64,000 bases of DNA from Bog-756 sp963824645 (GCA_963824645.1 CAWGQC010000004.1:1-64000), one strand, 5' to 3'; counted from the first letter of the stretch, positions 53,096 through 61,444 are shown. Numbers and translations: made by a program. Notes: a model not told the origin generated them from the letters alone.

Positions 53096-53155
53096 TTCAG
53101 TCGCCGTGCCCGGAGTCTGGCGGCGGAACCTTCCTCGACGGGCACGGCGACTGAA
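53096..53155 (-). terminator. 17-bp perfect inverted repeat, likely terminator
   Basis: Bases 53096-53112 are the exact reverse complement of 53139-53155, with a 26-base loop. On the minus strand the stem is followed by ACCC and TTTT, like an intrinsic terminator for the leftward HTH/TetR genes. A second palindrome, CGCAACC-TG-GGTTGCG (53173-53188), lies nearer to the gene's stop. Confidence 0.55.
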
Positions 53156-53206
53156 CCTGTATACCATCGTAGCGCAACCTGGGTTGCGGGCACCAGGCGT
53201 TGCGGG

Positions 53207-53650
53207 TCAGTCCTCACGGGCCTCTTTGGCGTAGCGAGAGGCCATCTGCCGCGAGAATCCCCAGATCCGGCTCAACTCACTGATGGTGATCCCGTGGTCG
53301 AGAGCCGAGCGGAACGATGCCACCCGCGAGGCCCGTCGACACTGCTCCAATGCGAACAGGGCCTCGTTGAGGACGTCCCGGTTCTCGGTGATCCGGGCCT
53401 GTTTGAGGGCGACCGAGAATTCGGTCGGCACCCGCTGATCCATGGCCGTTCGCAGCACCTCCTCCCGCTTCTCCAGGATGTGCCGGAGGTTGGCCATGGC
53501 CTCGACCAGTCGCTCGGCGCAGTGGATCGCTTCCCGGTCGTTGGGCGACAAGCCGTCGCTGTGGTTGGGCGACGAGCCGTCGCTGTCGTTCGGCGACAAC
53601 CCGTGGTCGGCCCCCTGCACCATGGCCGGAGAGCCTACGTCGGGGGTCAT
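53207..53650 (-). CDS. Helix-turn-helix protein with octapeptide repeats
   Basis: About 147 residues. An N-terminal low-complexity stretch contains three near-copies of LSPNDSDG (about 18-40). A helical middle (ERLVEAMANLRHILEKREEVL, ALKQARITENRDVLNEAL) follows, and the end is a helix-turn-helix: HGITISELSRIWGFSRQMASRYAKEA. It probably binds DNA, perhaps as a dimer through the middle helices. It follows the TetR gene by 31 bases on the same strand. ATG 53650 is a best guess; no strong ribosome site is seen. Confidence 0.6.
   Translation of the reverse strand: MTPDVGSPAMVQGADHGLSPNDSDGSSPNHSDGLSPNDREAIHCAERLVEAMANLRHILEKREEVLRTAMDQRVPTEFSVALKQARITENRDVLNEALFALEQCRRASRVASFRSALDHGITISELSRIWGFSRQMASRYAKEARED
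53537..53608 (-). repeat. Three 24-bp tandem repeats
   Basis: Copies lie at 53537-53560, 53561-53584 and 53585-53608. The first two differ at two positions; the third is more diverged. They encode the (L/S)SPN(D/H)SDG octapeptides of the helix-turn-helix protein. Confidence 0.85.
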
Positions 53651-53681
53651 CGTTCCGGTCGAAGGCTGGGTTGGCCGACGG

Positions 53682-54407
53682 TCAGGTCCGATGGACCTGG
53701 CGCAGCCCGGCCCAGGCGAAGTCGGCCAACCGCATGGCCAGTTCGGCCGCCTCGTCGCGCCGGCGTTCATCGGTTGGTTGGCGGCCGTCGGCATCCGCCT
53801 CCGGCGTTACCTCGGCCGGCGGGTCCCGACGGGCGTCGAGCCAGTGGCGGCTGGCCCCTTCGGCCATGCCCACGACGGCGTGGGCCAGCAGCAGACGGTG
53901 CTCGGGTTCGAGCCCGGCGTCAATGAGCGGATCGATGGCGTTGGCGATGGTCTCCTCCACCAGGCGGAGGGCGGCACCGAGCTCCCGATCGTCGGGGGCG
54001 TCCCGTCCGTAGAGGAGGCGAAAGGCGCGCTCGTCGGCGAACATGAGCTCGAAGTAGGCGGCGAACCCTCTCTCGACCTGTTGACGGGGCCCCGCCGCGG
54101 TGGCCGTGGCCGCCACGATTTCGGCCACCAGCTTGCGGGAGAAGACATCCATGAGCTCGAGGTAGAGGGCACGTTTGGAATCGAAGTGTTGGTAGACCAA
54201 CGGCTTGGTCACTCCGGCTGCCTCGGCGATGTCGTCCATGGTGGTGGCCGCGTAGCCGTGCTCGGAGAAGAGCGAAAGTGCGACCTCGAAGAGTTGACGT
54301 CGTCGGGCATCGGCGGTCAGACGCCGGGTGGCCGTGGCCACCGGCGGTGGGTCCGCCTCGTCGGACATGGACGGGTCCGTGGAGACGGTGCCGCTCATGG
54401 CGGTCAT
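53682..54407 (-). CDS. TetR/AcrR-family regulator
   Basis: A 241-residue regulator. The helix-turn-helix reads RRRQLFEVALSLFSEHGYAATTMDDIAEAAGVTKPLVYQHFDSKRALYLELM (about 35-86). A helical ligand domain follows, and the C-terminus is charged. The start could be the ATG at 54407 or 54398; neither has a clear ribosome site. The next gene on the same strand is the repeat-bearing helix-turn-helix protein. The genes it controls are not evident. Confidence 0.82.
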   Translation of the reverse strand: MTAMSGTVSTDPSMSDEADPPPVATATRRLTADARRRQLFEVALSLFSEHGYAATTMDDIAEAAGVTKPLVYQHFDSKRALYLELMDVFSRKLVAEIVAATATAAGPRQQVERGFAAYFELMFADERAFRLLYGRDAPDDRELGAALRLVEETIANAIDPLIDAGLEPEHRLLLAHAVVGMAEGASRHWLDARRDPPAEVTPEADADGRQPTDERRRDEAAELAMRLADFAWAGLRQVHRT

Positions 54408-54432
54408 GGTATCGGGGTCGGATGGGGGGCGA

Positions 54433-55503
54433 TCAGAGAGGCGGGAGGATCCGAGCGATGGTGTCGGGTAGACGGCCGGTCGAGAAGTGGGTGGCGGCCA
54501 CAGCGAAATTGCGGTCCAGAAGTGCCCGGTCGGGACGGACCAACCAGGCGTCGAGGCGTTTCATGTCGGTGAGCCCGAACCAGTCGAAACCGAAGGCGGC
54601 CAGTTCGCCGGCCACCGGATAGGGGCCCACGGCCAAGGGGCGCCGGTGGACGGCCGATTCGACGGCCGGGTTACCGAAACCCTCCCATGTCGAGGGCAGA
54701 GTGACGACGTCACAGGCCCGGTAGGCGTCGACGACGCTGATACCGGGGAACTGCCGGGGGTCCCCCCGACGGACCGGGCAGTCAGCCGAGGCCACCAGCG
54801 CCTCGAGCTCGGCGTCGTAGCCGTCCTCGGCCGCTCCGAGCAACCAGTAGGTGGCCCCGAGGTCGGCCGCCACCTGCAGGCCGGCGCCCACGTTCTTGCG
54901 GGGTATGGCCCGGGTCGGCTGTAGGACCAGCCGGTCGGTCTGGCCCAGGCCCAGCCCCTGGCGCACGGCGACGCGCCGTTGATCGGTCCCATCGACGTCG
55001 GTCGACCCGGGCGCTCCGTCGGCACCGTCGATGTCGAAGGCGTTGTACACAGTGGTGGCCACGATGCCCCGGTCGGCCAGCTGGTGCCTGCTCAGTTCGT
55101 TGATGGTCACGTGACGCCACCGGGGATCGTCGGGGACGGCGTGACCGGGGGAGCCGGCGAACTGGGGGCGCTGCCACGGCAGGTCGTGGTGTCGGAGGAC
55201 GGCTGGACGTCCGGACAGGACGTCGGCCACCCGGTCGCGGGCGGCCGGATTGAGCGGCAGCGAGCACAGGTTCTCCACCACCACCAGGTCGGCATCGGCC
55301 AGGGCGGCGTCAAGCTGGGCCCGCCCGGGTGGCTCGGAGGCGCCGATGTCGAGCCCGGGGAGGAGCCGGTCGACCGGTCCGGAACCGGCCACGGTCGTGG
55401 TGGTGAAGCCCAGCGTGGCCAGGGCCCGCTGCCATTTGGCCGCTTCGATGGCCACCCCGTCGGTGCCTCCGAGGCGGAAGGAGAGGAAGGCGGCGGTAGG
55501 AAT
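54433..55503 (-). CDS. Glycosyltransferase (GT4-type), start codon uncertain
   Basis: About 357 residues. The expected GT4 N-terminus AAFLSFRLGGTDGVAIEAAKW and the C-terminal donor-site motif VVTLPSTWEGFGNPAVESAVHRRPLAVG are present, with QPTRAIPRKNVGAGLQ between. It would add a sugar to a cell-wall or lipid acceptor. No ATG/GTG/TTG fits the conserved start: TACGGT ends 6 bases before an ATT at 55503, which would make a leaderless AUU start. The next in-frame start is GTG 55611 (with GGAGGG), which would overlap the divergent hydratase gene. Confidence 0.7.
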   Translation of the reverse strand: MPTAAFLSFRLGGTDGVAIEAAKWQRALATLGFTTTTVAGSGPVDRLLPGLDIGASEPPGRAQLDAALADADLVVVENLCSLPLNPAARDRVADVLSGRPAVLRHHDLPWQRPQFAGSPGHAVPDDPRWRHVTINELSRHQLADRGIVATTVYNAFDIDGADGAPGSTDVDGTDQRRVAVRQGLGLGQTDRLVLQPTRAIPRKNVGAGLQVAADLGATYWLLGAAEDGYDAELEALVASADCPVRRGDPRQFPGISVVDAYRACDVVTLPSTWEGFGNPAVESAVHRRPLAVGPYPVAGELAAFGFDWFGLTDMKRLDAWLVRPDRALLDRNFAVAATHFSTGRLPDTIARILPPL

Positions 55504-55576
55504 GGCGCCACCGTAATGGGCGTGTCCGGCTGTTCCGTCTGCCCGCCGCGCCGGGCGGGAGCCGGCGTGGGCGGGA

Positions 55577-55582
55577 TAGCGT
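55577..55582 (+). promoter_or_regulatory. -10 box TAGCGT of a likely leaderless gene
   Basis: TAGCGT ends 6 bases before GTG 55589. No ribosome-binding site is present. Confidence 0.5.
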
Positions 55583-55588
55583 CGCCGG

Positions 55589-56467
55589 GTGCCTGCAGAC
55601 CGCCACGACACGGCGCCCTCCGCTACCGGATCCGACGACGACCTTTTGGCCCACCGGAGCGGTGCCACCCTCACCCTGACTATCAACCGCCCGGAGCGGC
55701 GTAACGCCATGACCTGGGAGGTCATCGCCGGATTGCGCCACCATCTGGCCCGGGCCAAGACCGACCCCACTGTGCGGGTGGTGGTTCTGGCCGGAAGCGG
55801 CGATCAGGCCTTCTGTGCCGGCGCCGACCTGTCGGGGATGGTGGGCGCCGACGCCGGCCACGACGACCCCTTCGCCGAGCATCATCGGGCCCGGGGTTGG
55901 CTGGCCGACCTGTTCGAGGAAATGTGGCATCTGGGCAAGCCCACCGTGGCCCGGGTCCAGGGATGGGCCATGGCCGGGGGATTCGGGCTGGCCCTGGCCT
56001 GCGACATGCTGATCGCCTCGGATCGGGCCCGCTTCGGTGCGCCCGAGCTCAACGTGGGACTCTGGCCCTACATGGTGACCGTGCCCATGCTGCGTTCGAT
56101 GCCCCCCAAAAAGGCCCTCGAGCTCATGCTGACCAGTCGTGTGGTGGGAGCCGAGGAGGCCGAGCGGATCGGGTTCGTCAACCGGGTGGTCCCTCCCGAC
56201 CAACTCGATGCCGAAGTGGCGGCCATCGCCGCCGTCCTGGCTTCCAAACCGCCGGGTGTGATGAGGATGGGCCGCGAATCGTTCTACTCTGTGTTGGATT
56301 CGGCGGCCACCGAGGCTCTGCCTTATTTGCACGCCATGCTCACGGTGACCAGCCAGACCGCCGAGGCGGCGGAAGGGATCGCCGCCTTCACCGAGAAGCG
56401 ACCGCCGTCGTGGCAGAGCGACGCCGACCATACTGGGACTCAGGGAACCGAGGAGCCGACCCGATGA
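55589..56467 (+). CDS. Enoyl-CoA hydratase/isomerase family protein
   Basis: A 292-residue crotonase-fold enzyme: LTLTINRPERRNAMTWEVI, the oxyanion-hole segments FCAGADLSGM and GWAMAGGFGLALACDMLIAS, and FGAPELNVGLWP. The second catalytic Glu position is occupied by Glu in APELNVGL. It would hydrate or isomerise acyl-CoA in fatty-acid breakdown. The start is GTG 55589 with a TAGCGT box. Its stop overlaps the gmd start (ATGA), although the two enzymes belong to different pathways. Confidence 0.85.
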   Translation: MPADRHDTAPSATGSDDDLLAHRSGATLTLTINRPERRNAMTWEVIAGLRHHLARAKTDPTVRVVVLAGSGDQAFCAGADLSGMVGADAGHDDPFAEHHRARGWLADLFEEMWHLGKPTVARVQGWAMAGGFGLALACDMLIASDRARFGAPELNVGLWPYMVTVPMLRSMPPKKALELMLTSRVVGAEEAERIGFVNRVVPPDQLDAEVAAIAAVLASKPPGVMRMGRESFYSVLDSAATEALPYLHAMLTVTSQTAEAAEGIAAFTEKRPPSWQSDADHTGTQGTEEPTR

Positions 56468-57435
56468 CGAAGCGAGCACTGATCACCGGCATCACCGGTC
56501 AGGACGGTTCCTACCTGGCGGAGTTCCTCCTCGACCAGGGCTACGAGGTCTGCGGCATGGTCCGCCGCTCGAGCACGCTCAATTTCGAACGCATCGCCCA
56601 CATCCAGGATCGCATCAACCTGGTGGCCGGCGACCTGCTCGACGAGGTCTCGATGATCAACATCCTGCGCGACAGCCACCCCACCGAGGTGTACAACCTG
56701 GCCGCCCAGTCCTTCGTGCAGACCTCATGGAGCCAACCGGTGCTGACCGGCGAGACCACGGCCCTCGGTGTGACCCGGATGCTCGACGCCATTCGCATCG
56801 TCGACCCGGAGATCCGCTTCTATCAGGCCAGCTCGTCGGAGATGTTCGGAAAGGTCCTCGAGGTCCCTCAGAAGGAGTCGACGCCCTTCTACCCGCGCAG
56901 TCCCTACGGGGTGGCCAAGGTCTACGGACACTGGATCACCGTCAACTACCGCGAGAGCTACGGGCTCCACGCCTCGTCGGGCATCCTGTTCAACCACGAG
57001 TCGCCCCGCCGTGGGCTGGAGTTCGTGACCCGCAAGGTGACCCACGGCGTGGCTCGGATCAAGGCCGGCATCGACGAGAAGTTGGCCCTGGGCAACCTGG
57101 ACGCCCAACGGGACTGGGGCTACGCGGCCGACTACGTGCGGGCCATGTGGATGATGCTCCAGCAGGACCACCCTGACGACTTCGTGGTGGCCACAGGGCA
57201 GACCCACTCGGTCAAGGAGCTGGTCGAGTTGTCCTTCGCCGCCGTCGACCTCGATTGGGAGGAGCATGTGGTCATCGATGAGCGCTACCTGCGTCCGGCC
57301 GAGGTGGACCTGCTGGTGGGCGATCCGTCGAAGGCCCACACCACGCTGGGGTGGAGCCGCGACGTCGACTTCGCCAATCTGGTGCAGATGATGGTGGAGG
57401 CCGATCTGGCGCTGGTGAAGAGCCGGCTCATCTAG
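56464..57435 (+). CDS. gmd: GDP-mannose 4,6-dehydratase
   Basis: A 323-residue short-chain dehydrogenase-fold enzyme that makes GDP-4-keto-6-deoxymannose for fucose or rhamnose sugars. The motifs are GITGQDGSYLAEFLLDQGYEV (NADP site), YQASSSEMFGKV and SPYGVAKVYGHW (catalytic S/T-Y-K), FNHESPRRGLEFVTRKVT, and LGNLDAQRDWGYAADYV. ATG 56464 overlaps the hydratase stop. The nearby glycosyltransferase may use the product, but that is inference. Confidence 0.92.
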   Translation: MTKRALITGITGQDGSYLAEFLLDQGYEVCGMVRRSSTLNFERIAHIQDRINLVAGDLLDEVSMINILRDSHPTEVYNLAAQSFVQTSWSQPVLTGETTALGVTRMLDAIRIVDPEIRFYQASSSEMFGKVLEVPQKESTPFYPRSPYGVAKVYGHWITVNYRESYGLHASSGILFNHESPRRGLEFVTRKVTHGVARIKAGIDEKLALGNLDAQRDWGYAADYVRAMWMMLQQDHPDDFVVATGQTHSVKELVELSFAAVDLDWEEHVVIDERYLRPAEVDLLVGDPSKAHTTLGWSRDVDFANLVQMMVEADLALVKSRLI

Positions 57436-57444
57436 AGGCTGCCG

Positions 57445-58339
57445 ATGGACGGGTTGGCCACGATTCACGCCGATCCCCTCGGTCTGCTGGTGGCCTTCGG
57501 CGCCGGCATGCTCTCTTTCCTGTCGCCGTGCGTCCTCCCCCTGGTACCCGCCTATCTGTCGATGGTGTCCGGTCTGTCGGCCACCGAGCTCGGCGCGCTG
57601 GACGGAAGGCCGGCGTCGCCCCCCGCCCCGGCCGGCGCCCCGGCGGTCACCCCCGCGGTGGAGGGCTCGACCGTGGTCACCGCGCCGCCCACCGCGCCGC
57701 CCACCGTTGCGCAGCTTCGCCGACAGAGGAGCCACCTCCTCTACGGGATCCTCCTCTTCATCGCCGGCTTTACCGGGGTCTTCACCATCCTCGGGGCGTC
57801 GGCCTCGGCCGTCGGACGGCTCTTCCTTACCCATCAGCGCGGCTCTGGAGACCGTCTCGGGCGTCCTGATCGTGGTCTTCGGGGTGGTGCTGGTGGCCAT
57901 GGCCGCCGGAGTCACCCTTCCTGCCGCCCTGGTCGGCGAGCGCCGTTTCACCGTGCGCCCGTCGATGCTCGGATCGTGGGCGCCGCCCCTGATGGGGATG
58001 GCCTTCGCCTTCGCCTGGACGCCGTGCATCGGGCCGGTGCTCGGGAGCGTGTTGGCCCTGGCCGCCGGAACCAGTGGATCGACCACCGGAGGGATCGCCC
58101 TCTTGCTGGCCTACTCCCTCGGGCTGGGCGTGCCGTTCCTCCTCAGTGGACTGGCCTTCGGTCGGGTGTGCGACGTGCTGGCCCGGGTGCGCAGCCGCCT
58201 CTTCGTGGTCGACCTGGTGGCCGGGGCGGTGATCATCGTCTTCGGCCTCTTCCTGCTCACCGGACACGTAGGCACCCTCTCCGGCCTCATCGCCGATTGG
58301 CTCCGTGATCTGCATCTGACCCGCTTGACTACCAGTTAG
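57445..58339 (+). CDS. ccdA: CcdA thiol-disulfide transporter, frameshifted
   Basis: The gene is intact except for one base too many near 57838-57844. The first frame encodes FGAGMLSFLSPCVLPLVPAYLS, an Ala/Pro-rich insert and IAGFTGVFTILGASASAVGRLFL. The second frame, from about 57840, gives ALETVSGVLIVVFG, AFAWTPCIGPVLGS and three more spans, to TAG 58339, for about 297 residues. The two essential membrane cysteines (SPCVLP, TPCIGP) lie on opposite sides of the shift. CcdA passes electrons to CcmG/ResA for cytochrome c maturation. Confidence 0.8.
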
Positions 58340-58340
58340 G

Positions 58341-58362
58341 CCCGGCCCGGCCCGGCCCGGCC
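58341..58362 (+). repeat. (CCCGG)4 simple tandem repeat
   Basis: Four CCCGG units and a partial copy lie directly after the ccdA stop. The run is prone to copying errors and can fold on itself. Confidence 0.8.
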
Positions 58363-58435
58363 GTGATCAGTCCCGGGCTCTCCCCGCCCCCGCCTGGCCC
58401 CTGAACGGCGTCCCCCATAGCATGCAGGGACGGTT

Positions 58436-59251
58436 ATGGCCTCCCGAGCCCCCTCCACTCTGGCAGTTTTCCTTCGTGACGCCATCGCGTTGTCGGGGCT
58501 GTTCCCCCTTCTGGCCGGTGTGGACCTCGAGGTGGAATCGGGTGAGACGGTCCTGGTGGAAGGGCCCAACGGGGCCGGCAAGACCAGTGTGCTCCGGGTC
58601 TGTGCCGGGCTGGTTCCCCTCACCTCGGGCCACGTTGCCATCCTCGGACTCGACCCGGTCCGTCACCGCAACCTGGTCCGGAGGAGGATCGGCCTGCTGT
58701 CCCACAGCTCCCATCTCTACGACGACCTGAGTGTGGCCCAGAACGTCCGGTTCGCCGTGCGGGCGTCGGGAGCCGATGTGGCCCGCATCGGTCCGGCCTG
58801 CGATCGGGTGGGGCTCACCGGCCGTCTGTTGCGGACGCCGGCAGCCAAACTTTCGGCCGGTCAGCGCCGGCGGGTGGCGCTGGCCATCCTGGTGGCCCGC
58901 TGGCCCGAGCTCTGGTTGCTCGACGAGCCCCACGCCGGCCTGGACGCGGCCGCCCGGGTCACCCTCAACGAACTGATCACCGAGGCCACCGCCGGAGGGA
59001 CCACTGTGATCATCGCCTCCCACGAGCCCGAGTTCAGCCAGTCGCTGGCCTCGCGGGCGGTCACCGTCGTGGGTGGCCGGGTAACGTCCGAACGGCCGAT
59101 CGGCCCGGCGCCGGACGGGGAGACCACCCGGTCCGATCCCGAGGGGAGCAGTGCATCCCCCGGCGAACCCCCCGGCCCCCCGCCGACGGCGCCGGCCCTC
59201 CGGGTCGCCCACGGCCCGGAGCCCAAGGGATCGGTGGCCCATGTGGCGTGA
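58436..59251 (+). CDS. ccmA: Haem exporter ATPase CcmA
   Basis: A 271-residue ATPase: Walker A VEGPNGAGKTSVLRV, signature LSAGQRRRVALA, and Walker B LWLLDEPHAGLD. The first lobe is followed by the CcmA-type GHVAILGLDPVRHRN loop. A Pro/Gly-rich tail of about 45 residues, absent from most CcmA, overlaps the ccmB start. With CcmB and CcmC it forms the complex that releases holo-CcmE. Confidence 0.9.
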   Translation: MASRAPSTLAVFLRDAIALSGLFPLLAGVDLEVESGETVLVEGPNGAGKTSVLRVCAGLVPLTSGHVAILGLDPVRHRNLVRRRIGLLSHSSHLYDDLSVAQNVRFAVRASGADVARIGPACDRVGLTGRLLRTPAAKLSAGQRRRVALAILVARWPELWLLDEPHAGLDAAARVTLNELITEATAGGTTVIIASHEPEFSQSLASRAVTVVGGRVTSERPIGPAPDGETTRSDPEGSSASPGEPPGPPPTAPALRVAHGPEPKGSVAHVA

Positions 59252-59912
59252 CTCGGTCCTGGTGGCCGGCAAGGACCTCCGCATCGAAGCGCGCTCCCGC
59301 GTCGCCGTCTCGCAGGTGGCACCGTTCGGGATCGTGGCCCTCGTCTTGTTCGCCTTCGCTCTCGGTCCCGACCGAACGGTGATGGCCAAGGGCGCCCCCG
59401 GACTCTTCTGGGTGGCCGTGCTCTTCTGCACCGTGTTGGCCATCCAGCGCAGTGTGGCCGTCGAGTCGGGCGACGGGGCCCGCGACGGACTGCGACTGTC
59501 GGGGATCGACCCGGCCGGTCTCTTCTTGGGCAAGGCGGCGGCGGTGGCGGCCGAGCTGGTGGTGCTGGAGGTGGTGCTCGGCTTGGGTGTCGTGGTTCTC
59601 TACGGCGCCCGGATCGACGCGCCGTGGCTGATCGTCGTGTCCGGCCTCCTCGGGGCCATCGGACTGGCTTCCACCGGCACGTTGTATGGCGCCCTGTCGG
59701 CCGGACTGCGGGTGCGGGAGACCCTGCTGCCCTTCCTGTGGCTGCCCATCGCCGCTCCGGTGCTGCTGGCCGGCACCCGTATCTGGCAGGCCGCCCTCAC
59801 CGGCGGCACGGTCTCGGACGCCACCCCGTGGCTCCGTCTGCTGGTCGTCTTCGACGCCGTGTACCTGGCTGTGGGCGTGGTGGTCTACGGCCCCATTAAC
59901 GAGACGGCATGA
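59241..59912 (+). CDS. ccmB: Haem exporter permease CcmB
   Basis: A 223-residue protein with about six hydrophobic segments. The start MWRDSVLVAGKDLRIEARSR and the WVAVLFCTVLAIQRSVAVESGDGARDGL segment are typical of CcmB, as is GTLYGALSAGLRVRETLLPFLWLPIAAPVLL. ATG 59241 overlaps ccmA by 11 bases; its own stop overlaps the ccmC start (ATGA). Confidence 0.9.
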   Translation: MWRDSVLVAGKDLRIEARSRVAVSQVAPFGIVALVLFAFALGPDRTVMAKGAPGLFWVAVLFCTVLAIQRSVAVESGDGARDGLRLSGIDPAGLFLGKAAAVAAELVVLEVVLGLGVVVLYGARIDAPWLIVVSGLLGAIGLASTGTLYGALSAGLRVRETLLPFLWLPIAAPVLLAGTRIWQAALTGGTVSDATPWLRLLVVFDAVYLAVGVVVYGPINETA

Positions 59913-60715
59913 GCAACTCGATCCTCGACCGGCCCGCTCCCCTCGAACGACGGGCGCCGCCCGTGTTGTCCAACCGGGCCCGATGGACGGTACGGATCAT
60001 CGGCGTGGCCGCCGTGGTGGGCGTCATCCTGACCGTGTGGCTCGGACTGTGGGTGACGCCGCCCGACCAGGTCCAGGGCAACCTGGTGCGACTGGTCTAC
60101 ATCCACCCCGGCGTGGCCTGGGTCGCCCTCTATCTGGCCTTCGGCCTGGCCGCCCTGGCCAGTCTGCTCTACCTGTGGCCCCGCACCCGTTCGTTGTTCT
60201 GGGACCGGCTGGCCGCCGCCTCGGTCGAGGTGGGGGTGGTATTCAACATCTGTACGCTGATCTCCGGTTCGATCTGGGGCAAGCCCACCTGGGGGGTGTA
60301 CTGGGCCTGGGACGCCCGCTTGACCAGCACCGCGGTGTTGCTGGTTCTCTTCCTCGGTTACATGGCCCTCCGCCACCTCCCGGCCGAACCGGAGGTGCGG
60401 GCCAAGCGCAGCGCCTTCGTGGCCCTGTTCGCCTCGATCGACGTTCCCATCGTCCACTTCTCGGTGCTGTGGTGGAACACCCTCCACCAGGGGGCCACCG
60501 TGCTCAATCCCAATCTCTCCCCCACCATCCACGGCTCGATGGCCTGGACCCTGCTGCTCAGTTTCATCGCCCTCACCCTGGTCTTCGTCTGGCTGCTCCT
60601 GGTCCGTTACCGGATCGGCGTGCTGGAGGACTGGTTGGGCAGCGGCGAGCTGGACATGGCCCTGCGTGAGCGCCAGGCCGAAGGACGGGCCGACGCCCTC
60701 CCCGGAGGAGCCTGA
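59909..60715 (+). CDS. ccmC: Haem-handling protein CcmC
   Basis: A 268-residue membrane protein with six spans. The WWD haem-binding domain is WGVYWAWDARLTS. The two axial histidines are in YIHPGVAW and PIVHFSVLWWNTLHQG. It loads haem onto CcmE. ATG 59909 overlaps ccmB; the stop shares a base with the ccmD start. Confidence 0.93.
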   Translation: MSNSILDRPAPLERRAPPVLSNRARWTVRIIGVAAVVGVILTVWLGLWVTPPDQVQGNLVRLVYIHPGVAWVALYLAFGLAALASLLYLWPRTRSLFWDRLAAASVEVGVVFNICTLISGSIWGKPTWGVYWAWDARLTSTAVLLVLFLGYMALRHLPAEPEVRAKRSAFVALFASIDVPIVHFSVLWWNTLHQGATVLNPNLSPTIHGSMAWTLLLSFIALTLVFVWLLLVRYRIGVLEDWLGSGELDMALRERQAEGRADALPGGA

Positions 60716-60891
60716 TGGGTTACGTGCAGGCCGGCTACTCCATCGTGCTGGCCATCCTGTTCCTCTACGCCATTGCCCTTCTGGTCCGACGACGCCGACT
60801 CAATGGCGCCGTGGCCCGCCTCATCGACGCCCCCCACGGCGACGGGGAGTCGCCGGGGGCAGATCCCGATGTCCGAAGGGGACCGTCGTGA
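60715..60891 (+). CDS. ccmD: CcmD-like small membrane protein
   Basis: A 58-residue protein with one membrane span (VQAGYSIVLAILFLYAIALLV), a basic stretch (RRRRLNGAVARLI) and a charged tail. This is the size, topology and gene position of CcmD, which helps release holo-CcmE from the CcmABC complex. Its ATG shares a base with the ccmC stop and its TGA overlaps GTG of ccmE. Confidence 0.75.
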   Translation: MGYVQAGYSIVLAILFLYAIALLVRRRRLNGAVARLIDAPHGDGESPGADPDVRRGPS

Positions 60892-61397
60892 CCACGGCAC
60901 CGCCCCGCCCACCGGCTGATGCCGATGCCGGGAGCCGTGCTCTGGGCCCGCCACCGGTGCCGGTCGTTCCGCCCACCCGCACCAATTACCGGTTGCGCTA
61001 CGTGGTGGTCGGCGCCGTCCTGGTCGGTGCCCTGGTCTTCTTGGTGGTCAAGGGACTCGGTTCGGCGTTGAACTTCTATCTACCGGCCGATCAGGCCGTC
61101 GCCCAGGAGGCCACACTGGGGGGCAAGACCTTCAACCTCGAAGGGCTGGTGGTGCCCGGGTCCGTCCAGGCCACCACCAACGGGGTCGACTTCGTCGTCA
61201 CCTCGGGTGCCACCCGGGTACAGGTGGACAACACGGGGAGCCCGCCCCAGCTCTTCCAGTCCGGCATTCCGGTAATCGCCGTCGGACACTTCAGCGCCGG
61301 AACTTTCGTGTCCGATCAGATCCTGGTCAAGCATTCGGCCTCGTACATCGCCGCCCATCCCGGCCGGGTTACGGCTTCGAACGGGACCAGGCGATGA
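60888..61397 (+). CDS. ccmE: Haem chaperone CcmE
   Basis: A 169-residue protein: a Pro-rich cytoplasmic start, one membrane anchor (YVVVGAVLVGALVFLVV), and the CcmE beta-barrel. The covalent haem-binding histidine is in VKHSASYIAAHP, an HxxxY motif with the distal Tyr. GTG 60888 overlaps the ccmD stop (GTGA). Its stop overlaps the start of a 16-codon mini-ORF. Confidence 0.9.
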   Translation: MTTAPPRPPADADAGSRALGPPPVPVVPPTRTNYRLRYVVVGAVLVGALVFLVVKGLGSALNFYLPADQAVAQEATLGGKTFNLEGLVVPGSVQATTNGVDFVVTSGATRVQVDNTGSPPQLFQSGIPVIAVGHFSAGTFVSDQILVKHSASYIAAHPGRVTASNGTRR

Positions 61398-61444
61398 GCG
61401 CCGGAGTGGGTGCCCGCCCGGTCACTTCTCTCCCAGTCCGGTGA
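61394..61444 (+). CDS. 16-codon bridging mini-ORF between ccmE and ccmF
   Basis: ATG 61394 overlaps the ccmE TGA (ATGA) and the mini-ORF's TGA (61442-61444) overlaps GTG 61441 of ccmF (GTGA). The peptide would be MSAGVGARPVTSLPVR. It closes the only gap in a chain of genes that otherwise overlap by one to eleven bases from ccmA to ccmG. Confidence 0.4.
   Translation: MSAGVGARPVTSLPVR

Noticed and set aside
53537..53608. CRISPR-like array of three 24-bp repeats
   Set aside because: The repeats are directly adjacent without spacers, are in frame and encode an octapeptide.
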